From NCBI RefSeq assembly GCF_000204055.1, contig NW_006768841.1, positions 282,824 to 346,823 of the forward strand: a stretch of DNA of 64,000 nucleotides, read 5' to 3'. Positions 45,882 through 57,149 of this stretch are shown here, in pieces. Both the position numbers and the translations under genes were made by a program. Origin of the DNA: Melampsora larici-populina 98AG31. Taxonomy: Eukaryota > Basidiomycota > Pucciniomycetes > Pucciniales > Melampsoraceae. How positions within the stretch are numbered: position 1 is the first letter of the stretch; each line of letters starts with the position of its first letter. A model generated the notes under the pieces. It was given only the letters and a program-made list of their open reading frames with translations, searched no databases and had not been told where the DNA came from.

Positions 45882-48410
45882 TTATGGCTTCCGATTTCGC
45901 CCCTTCATTTTCAATACATCAGCACTATCCCTGAATTCGCGGTCGCAGTTGGATGTATGGTTCCACTGATCCTTAGTCCCCAGCTTTGCGCTTGCCCGTG
46001 CCGTCCGATAAGTAATTTGTGAGGAGCAGCCGAGGCGAGTGTAATGTACCTTCTTACCTTCTCTCACAACATCCTTTTCCTTCGACGGGAGAGTATGATG
46101 CAGAGTAGTCTTACCATCCCAAGAAATCTGCACAGCAGACTTGCCACCAAAATTGAAGGCAAGTCGGTACTCCGGGAAAATGAACCACCCACCCTCCAAC
46201 TCAAATCCTTCCATTTCACATACAATCCTGCCCGTCTCGCTATCAATTGGGTACCACAAACAGTACACCTTACCCTTGTCGTTATCAACGTGCGGCTTGT
46301 TGTAGAAGTTTAAGAATGTAAAAGCCATGTTGGAAGAAAAATCTGTTTCCGCAGCCGGTTGGGTTTTCAAAGTTGATGCCATTGGAGGTGCATTAAGTTT
46401 GTTCAGGAGTTCTCGGGCTGTGACAAAGCCTTCGTCGCAAAATCCTTTAAATCGGGATCCAATGCGAGTACCCAGCTTGGGGAGTCGCTGAAGGAATAGT
46501 TTGTAGAGTGAACGAGACGCTCCCTTCTTAGGCATGTAAGTTGATAGTAATATGTTGCTGGAATACCCTACTGTTTGACCAAAACAATACATATGACCGT
46601 TTATAAGAGCAGCGTTGGTTGTTGGCTTCGATTTGGGCCGTCGGACCTTGCCTACAATGTTCATAAGAGCTTTCTTGATCGAGGCTTGATTCGTCATCGT
46701 ACGCATATTGAACATGTGCTGAGGATTCGTATCACGCTCAACTTGCTCCGTCTCAGAGGCCGGAAGAGATGTGAGGGGCGAAGAGGGTGGTGATCCGGTA
46801 TGTAATGGTACCCTAAGTGGCTCTGAGTCGCTCTCCTCCGTATCTGATGGTGGAAGTGAGGTGAGAGGCGAAGAATCAGTTGAGGGTGGCAAGTCCGAAA
46901 GAGGACTATTGGATCGATTGGAATGTTTCCCGGCGATTGTTTCCATCTGTGGTGGGAACGGGTGTGAGGGAGTCGATAAAGCCTCTTCCAAACGGGTTGG
47001 CCTCTTAGGTAGAGGCAGACGATTGAAAAGCTCAGTGGACATAAGGATAGTAGTAACATCCTTCTGATGTAACTCTCTTTCCTCGGGAGACATTGTTTTG
47101 AAGTCCTCATAAGCAAAGGTGCAAATCAGTTTGTCGGATTCTCAATCCACAAATTGACTCCGGCCATGAGTAATAACTGTGTAGGTATTGAAGATAATTT
47201 CCATAGCACGCTCGTAATCCTCAAAGGGCAGGACTGGGTCATCCAATCTGACAAAAGAGCGATCGTAGGTCTTCCTTTGCCGGTTTTCAGAGTTCTCGGA
47301 CTGATCCTGCTTTCGCGCGGTATTGACCTTGGTACCCTTTCCAGGATGTCGACTAAAAAGGAATAGATCATCATTAGTTTCGGGTTTGATTTGGACTGAG
47401 GAAACATATCATACAACTCACGGCTTTTGGCATTGGCTGAGTTTCGGGCGTGGCTGCCGAGGTGCCGGTACACCCGGGAAGTGATGTTCCCGGTAATAGT
47501 CCAGAGCCCGTTGCCTAGAATAGCCAAATCTTGAGCTATTCCTCCATAAAATATTATGATGGAGGAAAGATATGACCTACACAAGGGGTCCCTTAGCGGC
47601 TTTCACATCAGTGGCCGGAACGGCAAAAGCGCATGCTGGATGTAGCCAACAATCCATCCTGGGGAATCCATCCGGGGCCAGATATTCATGAGGGACATGT
47701 GAATATGACTTCGGATAGGTGAACGGCCGAGGAACCTGTGTTAATAACGTGGTAGAAGCATGTTCAATAATACTTTTATTAATATACAGCTTAGCAACTT
47801 ACATCATCATCAGCATAGCCAGTTTGCCGTTTCACATCAAACTCCTTAACAATATCCAATAAATATTTGACACCCGGTAAGGGTATATGAATCCTTTACA
47901 GCATAGTAGAAATTGATCAGTATAATTCTACCCAAAATGATTAAGCCAGTGTAATGGCCTACCCTGAATCACGTGTATCCGGACCAAACGTATCCCTCCT
48001 ATCAGTAGGCCAGGTAGGTTGGAGACCGGTCCCCATATTAGGACTACTAAGCAGACCTGATGGTCGGACATTGTTAAATCGATACATCCGGTTAGTAAAC
48101 TTCCCTACCAACTGGATGACATTGGATATGTATAAATGATATCCAGGCCGAAATTTCACCCTTATAAGCCAGGGTCTGGATATGGAGATCAACAGGACGT
48201 ATTTCACGTTTTACAGAGGGGATCTATTCCATCCTGCCAATCTCCTATACCCATAAACTGGCTCATAAAGGGCAAGAATATGTTACAGTGCCATAGATCA
48301 AGTGGAATCCGTATTGAAAACTTACCGCCTGTGGTTTAACCACCGGTATATGTTTAAAGCCGGCGTCCTTCGAAATCAGGTGAAATCGATCGAGTTCTTG
48401 AATCAACGGA
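45882..48410 (-). pseudogene. TET/JBP-type 2OG-Fe(II) dioxygenase gene
   Basis: Reads right to left. The N-terminal exons hold WHPLIQELDRFHLISKDAGF (48410-48326), RPGYHLYISNVIQLVGKFTN (about 48160-47963), then LLDIVKEFDVKRQTGYADDD and SYSHVPHEYLAPDGFPRM. The last region (47092-45882) carries the catalytic core: NKPHVDND (HxD iron ligands, about 46283-46293), a distal His in TTLHHTLPS (about 46100) and YTRLGCSSQITYRT with Arg residues for 2-oxoglutarate. TET/JBP enzymes oxidise 5-methylcytosine or thymine in DNA, and lineage-specific expansions with KDZ transposons are known in basidiomycetes. A TGA at 47142-47144 replaces a probable Trp in FVD-stop-ESDKLICTF. The exon 1/exon 2 junction is not in phase as I read it. 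Likely a recent pseudogene, or the stop needs checking. Confidence 0.75.
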
Positions 48411-48715
48411 TGCCAGAAAGGTATAGTCAGTTCGCATTATCATCATAAATTAGATTTTATATCCTGGCCGAAATGTCACCCCTATAAGCCAGGGTCTGGA
48501 TATGGAGAATAACAGGATGTATTTCACGTTTTACAGAGGGGATCTATGCCATCCTGCCAATCTCCTATACCCATACACTGGCTCATAAAGGGCAAGAATA
48601 TATTACAGTGCCATAGATCAAGTGGATTCCGCATTGAAAACTTACCGCCTGAGGTTTAACCACTGGTATATGTTTAAAGCCGGGTCCTTCGAAATCAGGT
48701 GAAATCAATCGATTT
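48138..48715. repeat. Two-copy tandem duplication inside the TET-like gene
   Basis: About 270 bases at 48138-48410 and again at 48457-48715, about 90% alike by eye, period near 319. Each copy carries (minus strand) the end of exon 1 (GFKHIPVVKPQA|GTAAGT), intron 1 and the start of exon 2. The outer copy has a decayed upstream exon (IPILCWKNRLISPDFEG). Confidence 0.88.
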
Positions 48716-49205
48716 TTCCAGCAAAGAATGGGTATGGTATCGCTATTGATCCAATGGAACCTATCTAAACTTTGGGTCAGGTGTAAAATCAAATCATTTT
48801 GGAAGTCAGTTTGGAACCTTCTTGATTCGTCTGCTAGTTTACCAATGAAATCGATTTTACTAATTCTAGTTCTATCTTAACTTGATTTTGTTCGATTCCC
48901 AGTCAATTACGTTTGATATTGATGCAAAAGTGGTGAATATAAAGATTATCTGGATCTCGTTCGTTTCCCAGTTAATCACGTTTGAGTTCGATACAAAAGA
49001 GGCGAATATAAAGACTGAAGTGGCTGGGCATCATTCAGATCGAACATGAGTGAAATCGAATACATGCAATCATGTCAAAATGACTTACCATGTGACCAAC
49101 TGAAATCCCAACTTGATTTTGATAACGATCAACGATAATGGTCAAAAAAACCACCTGCTATTATCCTAATCATAGGCAATTCTTTGATTAGCCAATTTCA
49201 AAAGG
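48716..49205. other. Spacer upstream of the TET-like gene
   Basis: Contains the outer copy of exon 1 up to about 48792, then AT-rich DNA with two diverged copies (48890-48950 and 48955-49015) of a segment with TCGTTCG and GATACAAAAG. No gene seen. Confidence 0.5.
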
Positions 49206-49215
49206 TCATACTTTT

Positions 49216-49325
49216 ATGCTTCTACTTACTAAGAAAGAGAGGCCGGTGGTGATTCGAAACGATTGGATAATGCTTCTACTTACTAAGAAAGAGAGTCCGG
49301 TGGTGATCCGATTCGTTTGGATAAT
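49216..49325. repeat. 54-base tandem duplication
   Basis: TGCTTCTACTTACTAAGAA...GGATAA occurs twice in succession with a few differences. Confidence 0.88.
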
Positions 49326-49450
49326 CAAATCGATTGGTTCAAGTGGTGCGCCGGGGGCGGCTAAGGTAACCAGTAGGATGAGGAGTGATACGTGGACAAG
49401 GTGGTACACAGTATTATCTGTAGGGTTAGGGTTAAGGCCGAGGGACAAGT

Positions 49451-49478
49451 TAAGTATCCTCGGACTTAACTTGACCCT
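49451..49478. repeat. Inverted repeat upstream of the small gene
   Basis: Perfect 10-base arms CAAGTTAAGT and ACTTAACTTG around an 8-base ATCCTCGG loop, extendable outwards to AGGG/CCCT with one mismatch. It lies about 70 bases before the ATG at 49546 and could be an operator or an RNA hairpin. Confidence 0.75.
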
Positions 49479-49545
49479 TGCCCTTTATTTGATGTGTACA
49501 TAACATCCAACTTTCCTTCCATCCACACACAGCAATATCGCGATA

Positions 49546-49874
49546 ATGAGCAACTCCCATTCCAAGGACGACCAAGCGAACCGAGCTTTATCTCTGCTTT
49601 ACCCACGTCCTAGTAAGCTAAACCAAAACGCTTACAACTACATCACGAATCCTTTTGTGAGATACGCTTTTATGAGGTATCTCGCACGGAGGACCGGTCC
49701 GTATGATTGTGAAGAGGGCCTGGAAAGGTTATGGTCGGGAATTGATTTTGATGTACAAGTACGTGAATCAATACCCATATGTTGGATCCTTACTAACTAC
49801 TTACTAACTACTCTGTTAAAACACAGGCTCTGCAGCGAATATATACTGAAAATTCCTTAACACTCGTTGGATGA
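49546..49874 (+). CDS. Small two-exon protein, function unknown
   Basis: Exon 1 is 49546-49758 (MSNSHSKDDQANRALSLLYP to GIDFDVQ). The intron 49759-49826 has GTACGT, several TACTAAC branch-like words and CACAG. Exon 2 is 49827-49874, ending VG and TGA. The product is 86 residues, basic in the middle (RYAFMRYLARR), with no signal peptide or membrane segment and no motif I recognise. The well-formed intron and continuous frame are the main support. Confidence 0.55.
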
Positions 49875-50640
49875 CCTCAAATAGGAATCGATTACTTCAG
49901 GCTCCAAATTATATTGACTTGAGACGTGGCTCGGAACCAGATGATGACTTTGGCCGGTATAAGTTATAGGTATACCGGCCAAAGGCAACTGAGTACGTCA
50001 CGGTTCCCAATCAAGTTGATCACGTGATTTGGCAGATGAGCTTACGTTCCTTTAATACTTGCTTGAAAATGATAGATGACTGGTGACTGGACTGGCAAAG
50101 GAGCTTACATTGATTCGGTGGTTGAGCTTACTTTGTTTTCATTATCAAATGAGATTGATAGATGACTTGGCTTGTTTTATTGTATCCAAGTGGTTTAATT
50201 GTGTAGTTTGTTTTATTAAATAGTAACCTTGGTGTTAATTTAGTAAAATTGACAACTTTAGATTTAGATTTAGTTAGCAAATTTATGCATTAACAGATGT
50301 GATTCATCTTTGGTTATTCCAGTAATATTTCTCTTAAATAAATAGGGATATTTCAGAGGAATATCCCTGATGTTCCATATTCACGCGCACACTGTTCCTT
50401 GCTCAACATATACCTGCATTTGTTGAAGTGATGAATGCTGACTTTGGTGAACAGTTGAAAGGAGAGAGTTATGTAGTAATGTATTATGTAGTAATGTATT
50501 ACACTTATACCAGCTTATGTTGAATGCTGAGTTGTATGTTCAGATCATTACGGAAAGTGTAGTACTCTGATATACTAATCTTTTGAACATTACACTCTTA
50601 TGTCTATGTCAGCTTGCCTATAATTTATGAAAGAATTTGA
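49875..50640. other. AT-rich intergenic stretch
   Basis: GGCCGGTATA occurs twice close together as an inverted pair (49952-49980, TATACCGGCC). Otherwise no gene or repeat that I can support. Confidence 0.5.
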
Positions 50641-50647
50641 CTTGAAA

Positions 50648-51240
50648 GACACATGTGCAAAGTGCAAAAGTTGTGGTGCAATTATACATTTGAAATCAGG
50701 TATGCGTCAGAATATGATGAACCTCAAATTCCCAAAGATAACCTTTTCTGGATTATGTGATAGGTATGTCAGAGGGTAAATACATATTCCTGAATCCAAA
50801 TTGGCACCCTGATTCCAAATATACACCCAATGTTGGTGTGGTGCGCAAAGTGCAAAAGTGGTGGTGAAAGGATGCATTTGAAAACAGGTATGCGTGGTAC
50901 TGTGTCCAAATATGATGATACTCAATTTTCCAAAGTGACCCTGTTCCGGATTATGTGAAAGGTGTGTCATAGGGTAAATCAACATGCCGGTTTCCAAATA
51001 TACACTCAATTTTGGTGTGGCGCGCAAAGTGCAAAAGTTGTGGTGAAAGGATGCATTTGAAAACAGGTATGCGTGGTACTGTGTCCAAATATGATGATAC
51101 TCAATTTCCCAAAGTCACCCGGTTCCGGATGATGTGAAAGGTGTGTCATAGGTTAAATCAACATGCCTGATTCCAAATATACACTCACTTTTGTTGTGGT
51201 GCGCAAAGGGAAAAAGTTGTGGCGTAATCATGCAAGTCCT
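50648..51240. repeat. Satellite of about 178-base units, three copies and a part
   Basis: GCGCAAAGTGCAAAAGT...AAACAGGTATGCGT...CCAAATATACAC recurs at about 50655, 50845, 51026 and (partial) 51200. Copies 2 and 3 are very alike; copy 1 is more diverged. Confidence 0.9.
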
Positions 51241-51244
51241 TGGG

Positions 51245-51790
51245 TTTTCTAGCCAATATTTCTTTCCAATATTTGTTCTTTGAGTTTCTTTCAATGTTCA
51301 AGGACTAGAAGTGATGGTAATCATGCAAGTACTTTCATTAGTACTTTCTACTTTTATTTGCAAAGGAAGTACTACATCAGCCGTGTTTTAGTAAACAGGG
51401 TATCTAGTGCTTTCATTCTAGCCAATATTTCTTTCCAACATTGGTTTTTTGATTTTCTTTCTATATTGAAGTACTAGAAGTGATGGTAACAATCCAAGTT
51501 CTTTGTTAAAAGGACTTTTAGTTGCAAAGTAAGTACTACATCAACCGTGTTGGAGTAAACAAGGTATCTAGTAATTTCATTCTAGCCAATATTTCTTTCC
51601 AAGATTGGTTTCTTGAGTTTCTTTCAATTTTCAAGTAGTAGAAGTGATGGTAATCATGCAAGTACTTCCATAAATAAAAGAAAGTACTTTCATTCTAGCC
51701 AATATTTCTTTCAAATATTGGTATCTTGAGTTTCTTTCAATGTTCAAGGACTAGGATTGACGCAGTACTTTCATAATTAAAGAAGCCAGT
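51245..51790. repeat. Tandem repeats with CTAGCCAATATTTCTTTCC
   Basis: Four units of about 120-185 bases, each with TCTAGCCAATATTTCTTTC, TTTCTTTCAATGTTCAAG, AGAAGTGATGGTAA and AAGTACT words. Units 1-2 share an extra GTACTACATCA...GTAAACA segment that unit 3 lacks. A weaker fifth copy follows to 51910. Confidence 0.88.
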
Positions 51791-52152
51791 ATTTCCAATG
51801 CTGGCTTCTTGAGTTATCTTTTATTGTTCAAAGTACTTACATTTACCACGAACTTACTAGGCGTGATGTAGTACCGTCATATTCAATGTTTACAATATTG
51901 GCTTCATGAGTTATCAGAACACAAAGCAAAACAAGCATCACTAATAAACTAGAATGAAGCTTCAAAGAAACAATCTAACCGCATAGAATGTGAAATACAA
52001 AGTAAGGAATGAAAACAAACTAATCATGATTATGATCTCATATGAAATCATCAGGGCATGCTAGTATATGACCATACCAATATCACATGTAAGTGTAGAA
52101 TGATTCAAAGAATCTACATCAAAAAAAGGACGGATATATATATATTCTGAGG

Positions 52153-54403
52153 TCATTCCATATCCCCCAATCCAGTCCATTCCTCATCTTCATCCACTTC
52201 GTCATCAATAGCTAAGTCTTGGGTGTTAGTGACCTCTTCATCTAAATCCATTCTGTTATCATCATCATTTTGCTCATGACCGGTGTCAAACTTTTCTAAC
52301 TTGAAAAGATTAGCCTTAACATCATCCAGCCACAAAGATCTGCGACTGTTCATAGCGTTGAATCCTAGCTTCAAAGTCTCATGTGGCAATTTACAAGCAT
52401 GCATCTGGATAATTTTGATATTGTATTTGTCGAGTAAGATGGATTCCGGATCCGGTCCTCGTGGAAAACCGACCTCAAATCCAAGCAAAGCCTCTGATTG
52501 TATCAGAAGCATATCAGTATAAGAAAACAGAAGAGATAAGGGAGCTGGACTTACTCATACGGGATCGCAACGCAAGAGCAAGATCGGACTTCACTTTATC
52601 ACCCGGATCAGTTTTTCGGGCCTTCTCCTTTGTGATACCATTGCCCCCAATGGTTTCAGCTACGATTTCCCCAACAGAAAGCCCTTGAGCCCTTGCTGCA
52701 AACATTGTAGCAAAATTAGACTTCTTATTCACATATTTCTCCATCTCTTCTATTGATGTATACTCTCTACACCAGCCTCTTGAAGATGAGGAAACTTCGG
52801 TCGAACTGTGTTTGCTACATGCTAGCAGGTAGTAGTCAAAGCCCATGTTGTTTGACTCATCCTCGATCTGTTCACAAGACACGGATCAGCAAATGAAAGC
52901 GAAGTACATTGAACATCATAAAAAACCATTGGATTCTGAAAAAGCGTACCTGATTTTGAAGACGTTCAATACTTTTAAGGGACTGACGGTTGTAATCAGG
53001 CAAAGAGGGACCGGAGGCGACACCTTTTGTAGCCTTTGAATATTCTTTAGCAAATTTTTCCTTCCAAACTAACTGATCATACAAAGCCTGTAACATTTCA
53101 CGCTCCCCAGGCTCAAACTCAATTGCATCCGTTTTTTCATCTTCATCGGGTTCGAGTTTCTTGCCATGTTGCAAATAATGCAGTCCAGATAGAGCATGAA
53201 AAACAGGAGGGGAAAATACCTCTTTATGTTCATAAGGAAGTCCGCTCCATATCTTGCCAAGTATCTTATTGCGAGAAGCTAAGACACCTTTCTGCCCCCA
53301 CTTACGTGGCACTAGTAATGAAACGTCCATAGCATTAGTGAGGTAAACTATAACTGTAAGAGTTAGCAAACTCACTTCGCTTTTGGTGTTTTTCAATCTC
53401 TTTGCCGAACTTCAACCAGATTTGATAACCGCTTGGTCGTCGGCGACCTCCAAGTTCCCCCCTGTCAAAGAACCATATCAGACGGCTGAACAGTGCTAGA
53501 TATCATAAATGAGATAGCACTTACAATGCTTTGTTCAACGTAAAAGTACTGAAATTGCCCATGATTGCAAGCAGCGACTTATGTTGCTTGTAAAGGTTTT
53601 GAATCGCACGAGCTTCAGTTAAAATTTTAGGAGGAACCGCCGCCCGCTTCTTCTTTTGCAATCGGTCTTGCACAGCTATACGCGCTGGAGGCCACTCATC
53701 AACTAGCTGTTTATAGTTGTCAACGGTAGGTAGGACCGTTTCAGCATCGTCCTCCGGTCGAACGTTTGATGAACGCTCAGGTCGTTGGGTGTAGGTTCCA
53801 GTAGGTAGGACCGTTTCAGCATCATCCGCCGTTTGAAGGATTGAAGAACGCAGAGGGAGTCGGGGGTTGGTTAAAGTAGCATCTGGGACTTCCCCAGAAC
53901 CTTCTTGCTCCGGTGAGAATTGCCTCGCCAGCCGAGCCATGATGGATTCCGTATCAATTTCGGTGTCTGTATCTCCAAGGAAAAGCATATTAATACCATC
54001 GAATCATGTGCAGGATGTTTGTGGATATTGTTTCAGCTCACCATCATCCTTGTCATCGATTTCCTCGTCCTGATCTTGGTTGTTGCCTGCGATGTAGAGG
54101 GGGTGTAATTGGGTTTTGGTTTGTAAGTTAATGAGATCTCGCCCATCCGCAACAACACTAATAAAGGACCTTAGTGCTGACTGAAAGATGCTTACCATTT
54201 GCGCCAAACTCATTTTCTTCGTCATCAAGAGCCATTTCTTCCGCGGTCAACACTTCTCGGCGTCGGGATTGTGAGGTTGGATTCCGAGTGATTTTGGACC
54301 TTGTTGACCTGGTCTTCGACACGATTGATCTAGATACAGTGTGGCTTTTGCGCTTGGAGCGGGTGGTTTTCAATTTGGAGACTGAAGCTCGAGGGTATGG
54401 CAT
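52153..54403 (-). CDS. Lineage-specific nuclear-looking gene, member 2
   Basis: Starts at ATG 54403 (MPYPRASVSKLKTTRSKRK, very basic). About eight exons follow: acidic NQDQDEEIDDKDD (about 54090-54042), TDTEIDTESIMARLARQF to FTLNKAL (53968-53524), GYQIWLKFGKEIEKHQKR (about 53460-53370), NAMDVSLLVPRKWGQKG with an HMG-box-like GKIWSGLPYEHKEVF (53340-52950), FDYYLLACSKHSS to LALALRSRM (52870-52557), and the C-terminal LLGFEVGFPRGPDPESIL with LWLDDVKANLFKLEKF and an acidic tail ending at 52153. The C-terminal block aligns with the gene at 27354. The frame was continuous in all joins I tested. Role unknown; basic N-terminus plus acidic tracts suggest a nuclear protein. Confidence 0.65.
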
Positions 54404-55367
54404 CGTATCGAGATTAAGATGAGACCGCCAAACTGACGAAGGGAGTGATATGGTGAATGAGTGAGGATGTAACTTGTGCCGAGGGAGAGTTAGGCATACA
54501 AGAATCTTGAATCAATGAAATCAACAAATGGGGGGCAGGTGCGATACAGTCTAGCACGTGATAAAATGGGGACTACATGTCATGCTACACCTTGATTATC
54601 ACGTGCAAGTGCCAAGGTCAGAGAATGTATGAGATTGGATGAAGGATTTGATTTATCCTTGTATCGCAGAAAACACTTCATCTGTGATCACCTAGTAGCT
54701 GAAATCGATTCCACTCGTTTCTGTATATTTTTTGATGTTCAATAATGATACAAGTTCAATGGGGAGGAATACTACTTCCAGACGTCCGTCCCAGTTTTAT
54801 CAATTTCAACTGGGACGGACGTCTGGAAGTAGTGGAGAGTTGCCATTCTTGGTAGACAGGGGAGAGTATCTGTCCGTTTCAGGCTGATTGCACTGAGTCT
54901 GTGCCCCTTTTCGAAAAAAGAAAATGTGGTAGGTCTTGAGCTCTGGAACAGTCAGAGAAAGAGACAAAGGAAAGGTGTGTAAATTTCACGGACTAAATCA
55001 GACAAAAAACAGAGAAACAGAAAACAGAGAGAAATCCTACCTGGAACAGTCAGAGAAAGAGACAAAGGAAAGGTGAAGAAGAAGCACCTTTCCTTGACTG
55101 CTCCAGTAGGATTTATATAGTGAAACTTTTACATAACGGTTTTCACATGATGTAATATGTTTGTTGAGCACACACTTAGATTCTACGTATCATGGGTTAG
55201 TCTCACAGGACTTTTACATAAAGAATTAAAAGTCATGCAGGACTATCCCAACAGTAGGCGTAGGCTGCTGTCCCCTTCAAGCGATTCCCGTTCAAATTTT
55301 GTCTTTTAGTTGTCCACACACATCATTCTAATCGTTATCACATCCAAATCAATATACTCAACATCCA
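54404..55367. other. Spacer with hairpins between two genes
   Basis: Contains the small foldback at 54770-54834 and a 35-base direct repeat (54944-54978 and 55041-55075), the second copy of which pairs with an inverted partial copy at 55085-55106 (GGAAAGGTG...CACCTTTCC). A TATATAG word at 55117 and the KDZ 2 start follow. No gene seen. Confidence 0.6.
54770..54834. mobile_element. 65-base perfect foldback with CACTA-like end
   Basis: 27-base arms (TACTACTTCCAGACGTCC... and its inverse ending GGAAGTAGTG), paired at every position but the first, around an 11-base loop. Flanks GAA and GAG may be a degraded 3-bp duplication. Looks like an extreme internal-deletion relative of the CACTA MITEs, or a small-RNA hairpin. 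Confidence 0.7.
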
Positions 55368-56664
55368 ATGGGCAAGAAGGGCAACTCAGTACCTTGTCCT
55401 TTAGGTGGAACTCAGAAAAAGAAACGCAAACCACCAGCTGCTGAAGGCTCTGGAATTATTGTTGCAGCAGTTCAAACCAGTGAAGCTCGATACGTGAAAG
55501 ATCACATAGAAGCACTCGAACTAGCACTTGAGCAGGCGGGAAATGGAATTTCACCTGAAGTACAAGGTGCGGTCAACGCACGTGCCAAACATGGGCCAGA
55601 TATCATGGAAATGGAATACGAGAACAAGAATATAATTACATACCAGCAGGACACTGATGATCAGCCAGGGGAGTTACCACCAGATGAAAACACCACATTC
55701 TCAAACTATGTCCGAGGGTCTTATTACAAAAGCAAAAGATTAGCTGAAAAGGCAAATTGGGCAAAGAATTTACCGGATATGTTCATAGCCTATGTGACTT
55801 TATCTCCAAAAACCTTAAATTGGGGTGATACGTCAAGGTGGGATCACGATTTTAACCATGGCTGCTGCTGTGGAGTTGGAAAACTACGGACTCGCAAGGT
55901 TGATATGCTAGACATCCTAAGTGCGTAGCTATCTTGGTCTTATTCATTTTATCAAAGTTTTTTGACAGGTGATGTTGCGACTTTAATAAAGGTCGTAAGC
56001 AGGACGAAGTACAATTTTGTGATTGTACTTCAGATCAGGTTCGTTTAATGAGAATGGGGTACATTGGTGGTTCACCTGTACATCCACAGATAGCATATTC
56101 AATCCGGCTGTTGCGGCTGCATCATGCACTGTGGAAATTTTGCACTGTAAGAACTCAAGGATTTGCACTTGCATTGGATTCCTTTCTTGATCCGGCTTGT
56201 CCACCAATTTTGGTCAAAAAATCCAAACAAGTGAGCGCTATTATATATTTTTCTGGAAGGAATATTGGGAACCTAACATATAATGCATTTAACAAACCAG
56301 CCTAGACGATGGAGAACGACACTTTCTTCAGCAATTGATGCATTTCGTTATATGCTGCGAAAGGAGAAAGAACTTACTATATGTGCTTTGTATCTCTCAG
56401 CATTGGATGTCTTGGCCATGAACTGCCCAAGATGCTTTGGTCCACTTCAGCTGAATGATATACCCGACGAATGTGATTATCATGTGTGCACAGATGGCAA
56501 CTTCCAACACCGGAGACATCTTGCAGCAAGCCGGGAATATGAGGAACAAGAAATGGAAACTCCACCTCTTTTCTTGGATCCCAAGAAGATTGACGAGTGG
56601 GAGCAACGTGTAAGCAACCAAGGACGGACTAAAGAACCTGCGGTATGTAGCTTCCATTTAATAT

Positions 56665-56834
56665 TGTGTGACAAAGACTCACAATTGTGTGACTGACATT
56701 CACAATTGTGTGACGGGCGCTCACAATGTTGTGACGGGCGCTCACAATTGTGTGACAAAGACTCACAATTGTGTGACAAAGACTCACAATTGTGTGACGG
56801 GCGCTCACAATGTTGTGAATGTCAGTCACACCAT
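56665..56834. repeat. Palindrome array V (left)
   Basis: About eight units with a 21-base period, GTGTGACAAAGACTCACAATT type, with core CACAATTGTG or CACAATGTTGTG and alternating spacers GACAAAGACT and GACGGGCGCT. Confidence 0.92.
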
Positions 56835-57149
56835 TGTTTATTAGTTATGACAAAGGCACGAGGAATGCCCGCGGTCCATGTAAAGGTCTCCCCTGAGGAG
56901 ATTACACAAGCGTGACAGCTAGACACGCGCTCTTAGACGATGAGCAGTTGAAACGGCCCTGGCGATGGCTGATGAGCCAAGCCCTGGATGAGAAATCACC
57001 TCATGAAACTTCATGCAGTTCACCTAGCTTGTAGCTTATCCCCTTCTGAAGTCCCGTTCAGAACTCTCACTCCTTGTCCTCACTCTCTCTCATCTCCTCC
57101 TCAAGAATTCCGGTTTGAGACCTAGTTTTTATTCGAACTTATTTGAACG
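56835..57149 (+). other. Leader of the YR retroelement
   Basis: Moderately GC-rich, no ORF of note. Contains GGTCTCCCCTGAGGAGATT, which resembles GGTCTCCCGGAAAGGAGACC next to array VI. Ends in a C/T-rich run before the first ATG at 57150. Confidence 0.5.

Noticed and set aside
49422..49436. Telomere-like TAGGGTTAGGGTTA
   Set aside because: Only about two TTAGGG units, no array and genes on both sides; most likely chance.
54930..55252. Solo LTR upstream of KDZ 2 (TGTGG...CCAACA)
   Set aside because: The ends are not inverted copies of each other and no target duplication was found; only the internal direct and inverted repeats are certain.
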